Positions 44,331 to 52,482 of a stretch of 64,000 nucleotides of DNA are shown here, piece after piece. The position numbers and the translations under genes are program-made. The notes under the pieces are model-generated. The model was not told the origin of the DNA, did no database searches, and saw only the letters and a list, made by a program, of their open reading frames with translations. The stretch comes from Levilactobacillus tongjiangensis. GTDB lineage: Bacteria > Bacillota > Bacilli > Lactobacillales > Lactobacillaceae. Location of the stretch: positions 1 to 64,000 of the forward strand of contig NZ_RHNY01000004.1 in the NCBI RefSeq assembly GCF_003946345.1, given 5' to 3'. How positions within the stretch are numbered: position 1 is the first letter of the stretch; the number at the start of each line of letters is the position of its first letter.

Positions 44331-45584
44331 ATGTTCGTAATGTCTAAAAAGGACGAACTATCGACTGAAAAATTAGAGACGCTAGTACGCGAAGTTGTGA
44401 AAAGTGTTGAGCCTGTTACAAGGGAGAATATTGGTCAAGCGACTGTTATGGGAACCAAGGTAAGCTATAGATATTCTTCAGAACGTTTACTTGAGCTAAA
44501 GGAGGAAGTTATTGGTAGCAAGAACTTCCATTTTTTTGAGGCTGGCTCTTTGGGACAAGATGTACTTAATAAGATAACTGAAGTATTAGGGGATTATTGT
44601 GAACGCAAAAATGAAGAGAAGTTTGACCAACAGAATCTTGATAAAACATTAACTAGCAAAATTATTGAGATGATTTCAGCGGACGATCAAGAGTTTGATT
44701 GTATCATTCCAGTTACTGGAATAATGCTAACTGAAAAGTGTACCATAGGTCCGATCATCTTCTATCCTGCAAGCAGTAAAGAGGGTGTTGTGTCTGAACT
44801 AAAGCAAAAAAATGAAATTGACAATGCAGATGACCCCCTGTTCCAAAGTAATTTTGCCGTTTTAAAAGTAAGGGCCAGCAATCCACGAGGAGCTGCAGAG
44901 TGGGCAGCTAATATTGTGGAATCAATGTTGAATGCGTTCCAAACCTTGTGGGGACAAGTTGATCAGCCACGAGGACTGTACATTGGTGACTTCCCTTCAC
45001 AACGTAATTCAGAAAGAATAGCTCTTACAAAGTCAAATGGGATTTTTGCATATGCGGCAGATAGGTCAGTGTTTAAGGTAAAATTAGATGAAGATGTTAC
45101 GAGAAATAAGTATCTGAAAATTATTGCGGAATATGAAAATAGACTAATTATGTTTGGGGAAAATGAGTCCACGAAGTTAGAGAGAAACTTTTTTAATGCA
45201 AATAAGTTAATTGCGGAAGGTATTGCGAGTGATAAAGCGGACACTAAATTCACTAAGATGATGTCTGCTGTGGAGTCATTAGTGGAAGAGAAAACAATGA
45301 CGCAAAGTATTACAACTCAGGTGTCAGAGAATGTAGCATTTTTAATTGGTAGAGATGCTGAAGAGAGAATAGAAATTTTTGATAAAATGAAGAAGTTATA
45401 TAGCCGTCGGTCAATTTTCTCTCATGGTGAGTTGACCACTGTATCCTCTAGAGATTTGAACATACTGTTGACTTATATTCGCCGGCTTATTGTTGCGATA
45501 GTTAATGATTTTGAAGATTTGAATAAAGTCGGCGTGCAAAATCAAGTGAAATTGCTTAAATTTGGAAGCAAGGGGAGTGAGTAA
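44331..45584 (+). CDS. ApeA-like HEPN domain protein, putative defence ribonuclease
   Basis: A ~417-residue protein. The C-terminal third ends with KKLYSRRSIFSHGE, the RxxxxH arrangement plus trailing GE of ApeA-like HEPN domains, whose Arg and His form a metal-independent RNase site. The N-terminal ~250 residues (KLETLVREVVKSVEPVTRE, CIIPVTGIML, RASNPRGAAEWAANIVESML) are a probable sensor region. AT-rich. The start is either ATG 44331 or ATG 44340. The downstream small membrane gene starts immediately at the stop. Together these suggest abortive-infection-type defence; activity is inferred. Confidence 0.7.
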   Translation: MFVMSKKDELSTEKLETLVREVVKSVEPVTRENIGQATVMGTKVSYRYSSERLLELKEEVIGSKNFHFFEAGSLGQDVLNKITEVLGDYCERKNEEKFDQQNLDKTLTSKIIEMISADDQEFDCIIPVTGIMLTEKCTIGPIIFYPASSKEGVVSELKQKNEIDNADDPLFQSNFAVLKVRASNPRGAAEWAANIVESMLNAFQTLWGQVDQPRGLYIGDFPSQRNSERIALTKSNGIFAYAADRSVFKVKLDEDVTRNKYLKIIAEYENRLIMFGENESTKLERNFFNANKLIAEGIASDKADTKFTKMMSAVESLVEEKTMTQSITTQVSENVAFLIGRDAEERIEIFDKMKKLYSRRSIFSHGELTTVSSRDLNILLTYIRRLIVAIVNDFEDLNKVGVQNQVKLLKFGSKGSE

Positions 45585-45851
45585 TTGGGAGAAGCGATTG
45601 GTTTGATTCAAAAACTAGGTAAAGAAATTCAGAAGCTTTTTAAGATTCCAGTATCGTATGTAATCTTTGCTGTGGTCTTAGTGAAGTATTTGTATTCGTC
45701 AGAGCTTAGTGCTGTCTTTGACCGTGCCTTCAAGGACCGTCAAAAGGTTAACCACATCGTTGCTTCCAAGCAACCTCGTCAACAATGGTTCTCCGTTGCC
45801 GAAGCCGAAGAACTGGCTTACACCGGTTTGAAGATTATCGACTGGGGCTGA
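45585..45851 (+). CDS. Chimeric ORF: small membrane protein start fused to phosphoketolase tail
   Basis: TTG 45585 directly follows the HEPN stop codon with AGGGGAGTG upstream. Residues 1-40 have a basic amphipathic start and one membrane helix (PVSYVIFAVVLVKYLY), reminiscent of superinfection-exclusion-type membrane proteins. From about residue 42 (AVFDRAFKDRQKVNHIVA) the sequence is phosphoketolase until a frameshift stop at 45851. The native C-terminus of the membrane protein is therefore lost. Confidence 0.65.
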   Translation: MGEAIGLIQKLGKEIQKLFKIPVSYVIFAVVLVKYLYSSELSAVFDRAFKDRQKVNHIVASKQPRQQWFSVAEAEELAYTGLKIIDWG

Positions 45852-46230
45852 AGGCGAAGATGCTGATATCGTCTTTGCTTCCGCTGGTATTGAACCAACC
45901 ATCGAAACGTTGGCTGCCATTGACTTGCTCAATGCTGAATTCAGTTCATTCTTCGGCGAATCCAGGACTCCTGTTGTCTTTGGTTTCCACGGTTATGAAG
46001 ACTTGATCGAATCATTCTTCTACGAACGTCAACACTTAGGCTTGAACGTTCATGGTTACCGCGAAGATGGTGATATCACGACTGCTTACGACATACGTGT
46101 ATACTCCGAACTTGACCGTTTCCACCAAGCCAAGGATGCTGTTAACACCTTGATTTCCAAGGGTGTTATTGACGAAGCTCACGATATTGAAGAATTCACT
46201 AAGTGGGCATGGACCCCACTGAAGAAGTAA
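45708..46230 (+). pseudogene. xpkA: Phosphoketolase 3' remnant (frameshifted, internally deleted)
   Basis: Reads as the C-terminal part of xylulose-5-phosphate/fructose-6-phosphate phosphoketolase: FDRAFKDRQKVNHIVASKQP, then after a frameshift near 45848 EGEDADIVFASAGIEPTIET, then after loss of roughly 35 codons FGFHGYEDLIESFFYERQ and HGYREDGDITT. The N-terminal ~75% is missing. High-expression codon use contrasts with the adjoining island gene. The remnant is the right edge of island 2. Confidence 0.9.
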
Positions 46231-46292
46231 TTCTTTAGTTAAATCAAAACTTAAATGCATGACTTATGATTCTTTCGTAAGTGGTGTGATGA

Positions 46293-46324
46293 AAGGTCAA
46301 TCCAGTGATGGGTTGGCCTTTTTT
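46293..46324 (+). terminator. Terminator following the phosphoketolase remnant
   Basis: AAGGTCAATCC / GGGTTGGCCTT with G-U pairs and a T-run; presumably the original phosphoketolase terminator. Region 46325-46645 holds a TATAAT (46512-46517) and the leader of the next gene. Confidence 0.8.
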
Positions 46325-46645
46325 ATTTGCAATGGCAATAGAAAAATCCGCAGCCAACTGGTCACGGATTTTTTGCGTAACAATTTAAACTAAATTAGTT
46401 AGCGATGCTTGTCGCACTGAGGCTGCCAGGAATTCCGCTAGTAGTATTCAAAGTATCAAGCGTTTTTTCGTGGTAGCATTTAAAACGACATATTGTGTCA
46501 CCACCGTTTTGTATAATAAGACCTATGAATTAGCAATAACTACTAATGGAAACATTAGGAGGAGAGTTATCTGGACAAAAGGAATTTACAAAAGTTGTCC
46601 CAAAGTATGTCCAATTAAGAAAAAACAAAAGGAGAGATACATAGT

Positions 46646-47350
46646 ATGAAAAAAATCGTTAAGGCAAGTGCTTTGGCTGCATTGAGTTTGGCTCTAGTTG
46701 TTCCAGCTGAATCGACATCGGCTAGTGCCAAGAGCCGTGTGAAGGTTATTTCAACGACTAGCGTGGCTAAGCGGGCTTATCATGGAAAAAAAGGAAATAT
46801 TTATACGAGTGCTAAACTGAGCAAGCGTCACTATGTGATGAAGCATTATAAGCACACGACCTGGTACATGACGAAGAAAGCTGTCATTAAGAACAAGGGT
46901 AAGAGGGGCACTTTGGCCTACATCAAGGCTGGTAACAAGTCTGGCTGGATCTACAAAAAGTATTTGACGGCTGGCAAGGCACCAGTGAACAAGGCTAAGA
47001 TTTTAGAAAATGATTCTATTTCGTTTAACCGGGCGATGATGTCGGCTAGTTCACAGCTCCAGGACGAAGCAACTGGAAGCTATGATGGATACAAAGATAT
47101 GGGTAGTCGACTAACATATGGGTATGTATACGGCAATGAAGTAGATGAAATTAAGATGGACAGAACAGCACTGTTAAGGGTTTATAAGCTGTTTAAGGGT
47201 CGGTTTAACAAATCTCAAAATGCAGATTTAGCTGCAATGGCTAGCCAAATAAAGAACTTACAAGTTACTGGGGATAACTGGCAACTGGCAACGACTAAAA
47301 TGGCGACGTTTGGAGCAACGCTGGGAAACTTAATTGAGAGCCTGGCTTAG
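46646..47350 (+). CDS. Secreted protein with SH3-like surface repeat
   Basis: A 234-residue protein. The signal peptide (KKIVKASALAALSLALVVPA) is followed by a basic module (about 40-110) with YHGKKGNIYTSAKLSKRHYV, TTWYMTKKAVIKNKGKRG and SGWIYKKYL, the SH3-like/SLAP-type wall-binding pattern common in lactobacillar surface proteins. The C-terminal ~120 residues are helical and not recognised. ATG after AAAGGAGAG. Confidence 0.72.
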   Translation: MKKIVKASALAALSLALVVPAESTSASAKSRVKVISTTSVAKRAYHGKKGNIYTSAKLSKRHYVMKHYKHTTWYMTKKAVIKNKGKRGTLAYIKAGNKSGWIYKKYLTAGKAPVNKAKILENDSISFNRAMMSASSQLQDEATGSYDGYKDMGSRLTYGYVYGNEVDEIKMDRTALLRVYKLFKGRFNKSQNADLAAMASQIKNLQVTGDNWQLATTKMATFGATLGNLIESLA

Positions 47351-47401
47351 CTAGAAGTAAACTCAAGGTGCTCAAAGAAGTCGCCTTAAACTCAGCCCGG
47401 T

Positions 47402-47469
47402 TATTCCGGGCTAGCTTGAGGTTGAACGCCGTTGAGTTGTAGATGATAAGCATGTGTTTGTGACGGAAG
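47402..47469 (+). pseudogene. Third, decayed copy of the gpmA-downstream small gene
   Basis: About 68 bases from TTATTCCGGGCTAGCTTGA through GATGATAAGCATGTG to GTGACGGAA match the 3' end of the genes at 40125 and 43501, with an internal deletion and an in-frame stop. Confidence 0.75.
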
Positions 47470-47545
47470 CTGCGGACGCTAGCTAAGATTGTTAGTGCCT
47501 CACTAATCAAAGTGTTGTTACCAAATAGCTGATTTAAATCAATAG

Positions 47546-47592
47546 AAAAGGCATCACCACGTGCAATTTAAACATGTGGTGGTGCTTTTTTT
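47546..47592. terminator. Bidirectional terminator
   Basis: AAAAGGCATCACCAC pairs with GTGGTGGTGCTTTT. On the minus strand it closes the MFS transporter transcript. 47593-47681 has no gene. Confidence 0.85.
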
Positions 47593-47681
47593 ACAATAGC
47601 ACGATGGTTTCGTCAGGAGTTAGACCGCCAATTTGGGCACCAATCTTTACTACTGAAGGAGTCGTTAAATTCAAGCAATCA

Positions 47682-48839
47682 TCAGGCCAACGACCGGTGA
47701 TCAATCCAATAAACGGCCACAATCACTGGCAATGTCAGCCCCATAACTGGGTAGAGCCATGCCCAGGGGAGAATGGCAGTAATGAGTCCCGCCAGCATCG
47801 GTCCACCAGACATCCCGAGGTCGATACCAATGTAGAAGGTGCTGTTGGCTAAGCCACGATCCGATTTTGGCACGAGCGATAGCGCCTTGGCTTGGCAAAT
47901 TGAAAACATCAAGCCATAACCAGCAGCGAAGCCAAAGGCCCCCAGGAACAACATAAGCCAATTGTTTAAATCAGTTAAGCCGATTATGCCCACCAAATTA
48001 AAGCCTAAACATAGCCAGAAGAATTTCTTGAATGGCACGTGGTCAAACGCATCGCGTAATGTCATCCGCATCACCAATAAAATAATGGCGTAGGTAGGGA
48101 AGAAGACGCCCGCTGGCACGGCAAAGTGGCGGTGAGCAATGTAACTCACGATGTAGTTTTCTGTGGCAAAATAGGGTAACGAAAATAACAGTAAAATGAC
48201 TGCCAGGGGAACGACCTTGGGTTGAACCAACTGAACTTTTTTAGCAGGGGTCGTACTCGTTTGGCGTGGGGAAACGGGACGGCCATGGTTGCCGACAAAC
48301 TGAATGACGATCAGCATGAGGATACTGAACAGGGCGGCGACCCAAAAGACGCTTTGGTAACTGTAGCGTTGGTATAAATACACACTAACTGCCGGGCCCA
48401 CGGCCATTCCTAAGGCGCTGGCCAACCCATAAATTCCCATCCCAGAACCAATTCGGTCGGCTGGCAAGAGGTCAGCCATCCAAGTGGCCATACAGACGGA
48501 ACATAACGTATAGCCAACCCCACTAATCACTCGAGCAATCAGAACTAACGCCACGTTGGTGGTCAACGTGTAGCCTAAGCTCGCTAGTAAGAGCAAGATG
48601 CCGCCAATCAGCGTGAGCGTGTATTTGGACACGCGGTCGGTTAAATTTCCGGCTAATGGCCGCAAGACTAGCGCGGTCAAGTTCATTGCCCCGGCGATGA
48701 CACCAGCTAAAATACTGCTAGCACCGATATTAGCTGAAAATCCGGCAATAATTGGATTGATTAACATTGGCCCCATTAAGTAAAAGAAACTGGCCACTAA
48801 AACTAAGGTCACATCTTTGGTATATAAGCGTGTGTGCAC
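47682..48839 (-). CDS. MFS transporter
   Basis: A 385-residue major facilitator with about 12 helices. LRPLAGNLTDRVSKYTLTLIGG is the conserved loop 2-3 motif (GxLaDrxGrk type), and GSGMGIYGLASALGMAVGPA in helix 5 resembles the antiporter motif of drug:H+ exporters. The MarR gene lies directly upstream in the same direction with a six-base gap, so it is probably an efflux pump induced when MarR releases its operator. Substrate unknown. Confidence 0.88.
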   Translation of the reverse strand: MHTRLYTKDVTLVLVASFFYLMGPMLINPIIAGFSANIGASSILAGVIAGAMNLTALVLRPLAGNLTDRVSKYTLTLIGGILLLLASLGYTLTTNVALVLIARVISGVGYTLCSVCMATWMADLLPADRIGSGMGIYGLASALGMAVGPAVSVYLYQRYSYQSVFWVAALFSILMLIVIQFVGNHGRPVSPRQTSTTPAKKVQLVQPKVVPLAVILLLFSLPYFATENYIVSYIAHRHFAVPAGVFFPTYAIILLVMRMTLRDAFDHVPFKKFFWLCLGFNLVGIIGLTDLNNWLMLFLGAFGFAAGYGLMFSICQAKALSLVPKSDRGLANSTFYIGIDLGMSGGPMLAGLITAILPWAWLYPVMGLTLPVIVAVYWIDHRSLA

Positions 48840-48845
48840 GCCAAA

Positions 48846-49271
48846 TCATTTCCCTTCTAAGTTGGCATTAGCGCGGCGGGCTAATGCTAGAAATTGTTGT
48901 TGTTCTTCCGGTGTAAAGCCAGCGAAAAGTTCTGCACTCGTTTGCCAGCCGTGCTTATCAAGTTGATCGTATTTGGTGGACCCTAGCGGCGTCACCACGA
49001 CGAGCTTTGATCGGCCGTCGTCGGGATTGGGTACTAGCTGCACGACCTTTGCCTTTACCATGTGTTGGACGATTACGCGGGCGGTTTGGTGGGTAATTCC
49101 TTGATAGTCCTTAAACATTGCGACTGTTTGATGGGGATGTTCCGCAAAGTACCGCAAGGCATCCCCTTGCTCCGTGGTTAAATTCAAATTCTTAATGTGA
49201 AGATTTCGTCGCTGCTTAATTCTGCGAGCCAACAGTAGCAGCTGGCGTGAAATCATGTCGTCTCTATTCAT
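48846..49271 (-). CDS. MarR-family transcriptional regulator
   Basis: A 141-residue winged-helix repressor. LTTEQGDALRYFAEHPHQTV is the start of the DNA-binding domain and DDGRSKLVVVTPLG is the DxRxxxxxLT wing signature. It heads the operon with the MFS transporter. A perfect 14-bp palindrome (49295-49308) lies 24 bases before its start, the expected autoregulatory site. Confidence 0.92.
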   Translation of the reverse strand: MNRDDMISRQLLLLARRIKQRRNLHIKNLNLTTEQGDALRYFAEHPHQTVAMFKDYQGITHQTARVIVQHMVKAKVVQLVPNPDDGRSKLVVVTPLGSTKYDQLDKHGWQTSAELFAGFTPEEQQQFLALARRANANLEGK

Positions 49272-49294
49272 GTGATCACCTCATGCGTATATTG

Positions 49295-49308
49295 TACAGT
49301 ATACTGTA
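49295..49308. promoter_or_regulatory. Probable MarR operator
   Basis: TACAGTATACTGTA, perfect dyad, immediately upstream of the MarR gene. Confidence 0.7.
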
Positions 49309-49827
49309 TAGTTTGGGTAGACCTATTTTTTTAAAATGAGGATCGGTTGATTCATGAAATAGGCTCGACCTTTGGAGTGTGGTGATTGTCCATTTTTACG
49401 TGGTCACGAAGAGCAAGCAAGGCATCAAGGCTTTTCTCTGAGAAAATAGCGATACTACTCAAAAAGTACGGCCAGTCCGTGATTAGGGCCAACCGTACTT
49501 TTGGAATTAACTATAGATTAAAGCAACCAATCGCTCCCCAAAAGTTGCTTGGCCGAGTTCTTTAACTATTTTGCAGTTTACGGTAATTCGATGGACCTGA
49601 ATGACAGCTTGAAAGTTTAGACGTTTTCAGTGGACCACCAGTCGCTCCGATGAAATTTCGTGGAAAATCTGGACACGCCATAATTAGCTCAGCAATCATA
49701 GTAGCGAATTTTCTTTTGATAATTTTGACCTTCAGTTGGGGCTGAATACAATAGGAAATGTTAGCAACAACCAAACCGGGTTACGCGATTATTTAACGCA
49801 GCGTTAACAATAAGGGCAGGTGATTGC
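49309..49827. other. Intergenic region with a bidirectional terminator
   Basis: AAAAGTACGG (49462-49471) and CCGTACTTTT (49493-49502) form a terminator-like hairpin. A 70-codon minus frame at 49562-49774 has no ribosome site or family features. Otherwise nothing. Confidence 0.5.
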
Positions 49828-50139
49828 ATGGGCTGGTATCGAAGAATCACTGAACGCTATGGTCGGACGTACACGCGGACCACGGTGAACCGAGTGATCC
49901 CCATTACTGGACTGGTTTTGCTTGTTGCTAGTCTGATTCTATTGGCGGTCACCAAATTACATGATTGGGGGTTTGGTTTGTACGGAATGTCAATTCTAGC
50001 GTGGGCCGATTATATCTCAGTAAAACTGGTACAACACAGAGTGGGGATTATCGGCAGTTTCTTCATCGCCTTCGGATTATTTGCAGTTGTCCTGGGTGGT
50101 GCTGGCATGATTCTACTTGCACTAATTTTTGGCGAATAG
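49828..50139 (+). CDS. Small membrane protein, three helices
   Basis: A 103-residue protein with a basic N-terminus (GWYRRITERYGRTYTRTT) and three hydrophobic helices (about 25-42, 50-65, 72-100). ATG after GGGCAGGTG. Not recognised. A terminator hairpin GGGGTAGG/CCTACTCC with a T-run follows at 50173-50206, so it is monocistronic. Confidence 0.6.
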   Translation: MGWYRRITERYGRTYTRTTVNRVIPITGLVLLVASLILLAVTKLHDWGFGLYGMSILAWADYISVKLVQHRVGIIGSFFIAFGLFAVVLGGAGMILLALIFGE

Positions 50140-50206
50140 TAGGCGTTTAGTCAAAATAGGTTGATTTTAGCCGGGGTAGGTCCTTTTATAAAGAGCCTAC
50201 TCCTTT

Positions 50207-50910
50207 TCTATACTGTCATTTTTGAAATTATCCCGGTGAAATCCAGGAATCCTTGGATGACCCTATATTCAGGAACTCTATGACAGAACCTAATAATTTT
50301 TAAGTGGTGGACGAGTCTTATAAAAGCGGCCAACACGGCTATTGACGGGAACTCAATTATTAATTTTGGGACTGTGGAAAGTTTGATAACTTAACTGTCG
50401 TATACACGGCTCTGTATAAACGTTGGTAACACAAAATATTATTTGTGGTTATTAACAAAATCAAAGCATAAACGTCTTGAATGTTAGCCTTGTCACACTT
50501 ATAATGAGATTGCGATTAAAATAACCGCGAAAAGGTTGGTAGTCAAAACGGTTTTTGAATTTTACATTAGCAACACAGTCATTTAACTGTGAGACACTAT
50601 TTTCTGGCCTATGTATAATTCGGCTAGTCTGATGACTAGATAATTTATTTTGACAAGTTACTTCTGAGCGGGTAAAACTCTGGATTATACATCGCGAAGA
50701 TTTACTGGCAGGCGTTGACTAAACTTTGCCAGTAAGATGAATCCACTAGATGCTGTGATTATAGGTAGGTTAACCTGTGAAAGGTAATTTTACTAACTGA
50801 TTGTGACTGGTTGTGTCAGGAAGCAATCTTTTTTTGGTTGTGGATTGGGATATAGATGAAGTGGTACTGAACACATGAGGGTTCAATATCGTTAAAAGGA
50901 GAGGTCAAGC
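50207..50910 (+). promoter_or_regulatory. Long upstream region of the adhesin gene with tandem promoters
   Basis: No gene. Promoter candidates: TTGAAT (50477-50482), 17 bp, TATAAT (50500-50505); GAGACA (50591-50596), 17 bp, TATAAT (50614-50619); TTGACA (50650-50655), 17 bp, TAAAAC (50673-50678). The untranslated leader would be about 230-400 nt, with AAAGGAGAGG just before the TTG start. Confidence 0.6.
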
Positions 50911-52482
50911 TTGAGACAAAAGGTTGCGAATCAAAATGCAAAAAAGAACTTTATTTTATACAAGGGACATACGGGCTGGAAGATTAAGACCCGTTTATTT
51001 GGGACACTGCTAGTTGGTCTTTCTGCAGTAGCCATCGCTGAAAGTACGGGAACGGTTGATGTGCATGCAGCAACGGGGGATGCCCCAGTGACGGACACGT
51101 CTTCATCATCAGCGCCAGAAATGTCTGGGAGTGCGAAACTTAACTCCGACAAGACTGGTGGAACGACGCCCACAGGTACGGCACCAACAAATTCAGTACC
51201 AGCAACGCAATCATATTCTCCAGCGTCTATTAGCACTGAATCAGCGGATATTTCTGCTAGAGAAGTAGCTGCAAGCGCAACTGCTGACGCGGCTACGTCT
51301 CCTAAACAGTATCAAACCTTAACGCCAGATCAATCAATGTCAGTTGGTAAGACGGATGGATCCAGCGTGACGCTATCCGGTAGCCAGGTTCAGGACCACT
51401 TTACGGATACTGTCCGAAACTATAATTCTAAGGGCGACACCAGCCCTCAAGCCACTGAACTGAATACATTGTCATCCGCGGCTAATGAGCAGGGTGTTTG
51501 GCAGTTGACGAATAATGGATCGCATCCTTATGTATCTGTTACGTCTACGGGTGATACCTTTAAATCGACGGCTACTGGTCCCCAAACTGCCCATGTTTCT
51601 TTTGAACACGAAATTGATTTTGGCCATAATTTTTCGATGACTGGTGCCTTAGGCATTGGGTCGAAAGCTGACGGCGGGGCTGATGGTGTTGGCATTGTCT
51701 TCGCACCTGGTGATCCAAGTTATGCAACGCAAGGTAAAACCGGTGGTAACTTAGGAGTAGGCGGTTTGAAAAACGCCTTTGCTTTCGTTTACGATGACAT
51801 TCATAATGATGGCTCGGATGATAGCAAAGTTGTTGACCCAGGTACAGGTGCTTACTTTGGCTGGCGGTCAACTGATGCTAACGGTGTTATGCAAAATGTT
51901 ACCAGTTCAACGGACTGGAAAGCTGCTAGTGGCCTTACCTTAAATCGGGCGACCGATAATTCACTTAATAACTTCACGATGACCTATGATGCAATGTTAA
52001 AAAAGTTAAGCGTCACGATTGCTGGTCAAACATTTGAGCGAACACTTACTAACATCGACACAAAACAGGGATATTCAATTTCAATTGCTGCTTCCACTGG
52101 ATCTCAGACTAATGATTACTCCGCCAGAATCGACAGCTTTACCTACACACCAAAGACAGCTACAGTATCTGTCAATGTGGCAGATGCTACGGCCGGAGAC
52201 ACCCCTGTAAGTACCACTACGCCAGTTACTGCTAACATCGGGGATACCATTTCTGTGTTCTCTACGAAGGAAGCAGCGGAACGGGCAGTGGCTGCAGATC
52301 CAACCCTGGATCCTAGCCTGGTTACAGTAATCCCTGCAAGTACGACTAGCAATGTTTATGTTGTTGATGGTGACCAAGCCACTGCTAGCAATGGGACGGT
52401 TCATTATTCTGGTGACAAGAGTCTTGCTGATGCAGCGTACTACAGCTACAAGGTGACCGGGGATGGCTACCCAAGCATTTAG
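50911..52482 (+). CDS. LPxTG adhesin, N-terminal part (signal and L-type lectin domain), frameshifted
   Basis: 523 codons before a premature stop. Begins with a KxYKxGKxW-type signal (KNFILYKGHTGWKIKTRLFG) and cleavage region VHAAT, then a Ser/Thr-rich stretch to ~150 and a legume L-type lectin-like domain (about 185-420): VSFEHEIDFGHNFSMTGALG, GADGVGIVFAPGD, NAFAFVYDDIHNDG and FTMTYDAMLKKLSVTIAG. It probably binds glycans on mucus, plants or other cells. The reading continues one frame over at about 52463-52482 into the repeat and anchor region. TTG start. Confidence 0.85.
   Translation: MRQKVANQNAKKNFILYKGHTGWKIKTRLFGTLLVGLSAVAIAESTGTVDVHAATGDAPVTDTSSSSAPEMSGSAKLNSDKTGGTTPTGTAPTNSVPATQSYSPASISTESADISAREVAASATADAATSPKQYQTLTPDQSMSVGKTDGSSVTLSGSQVQDHFTDTVRNYNSKGDTSPQATELNTLSSAANEQGVWQLTNNGSHPYVSVTSTGDTFKSTATGPQTAHVSFEHEIDFGHNFSMTGALGIGSKADGGADGVGIVFAPGDPSYATQGKTGGNLGVGGLKNAFAFVYDDIHNDGSDDSKVVDPGTGAYFGWRSTDANGVMQNVTSSTDWKAASGLTLNRATDNSLNNFTMTYDAMLKKLSVTIAGQTFERTLTNIDTKQGYSISIAASTGSQTNDYSARIDSFTYTPKTATVSVNVADATAGDTPVSTTTPVTANIGDTISVFSTKEAAERAVAADPTLDPSLVTVIPASTTSNVYVVDGDQATASNGTVHYSGDKSLADAAYYSYKVTGDGYPSI

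Noticed and set aside
49562-49774. 70-codon minus-strand frame
   Set aside because: No ribosome site, no recognisable domain, and low-quality composition.
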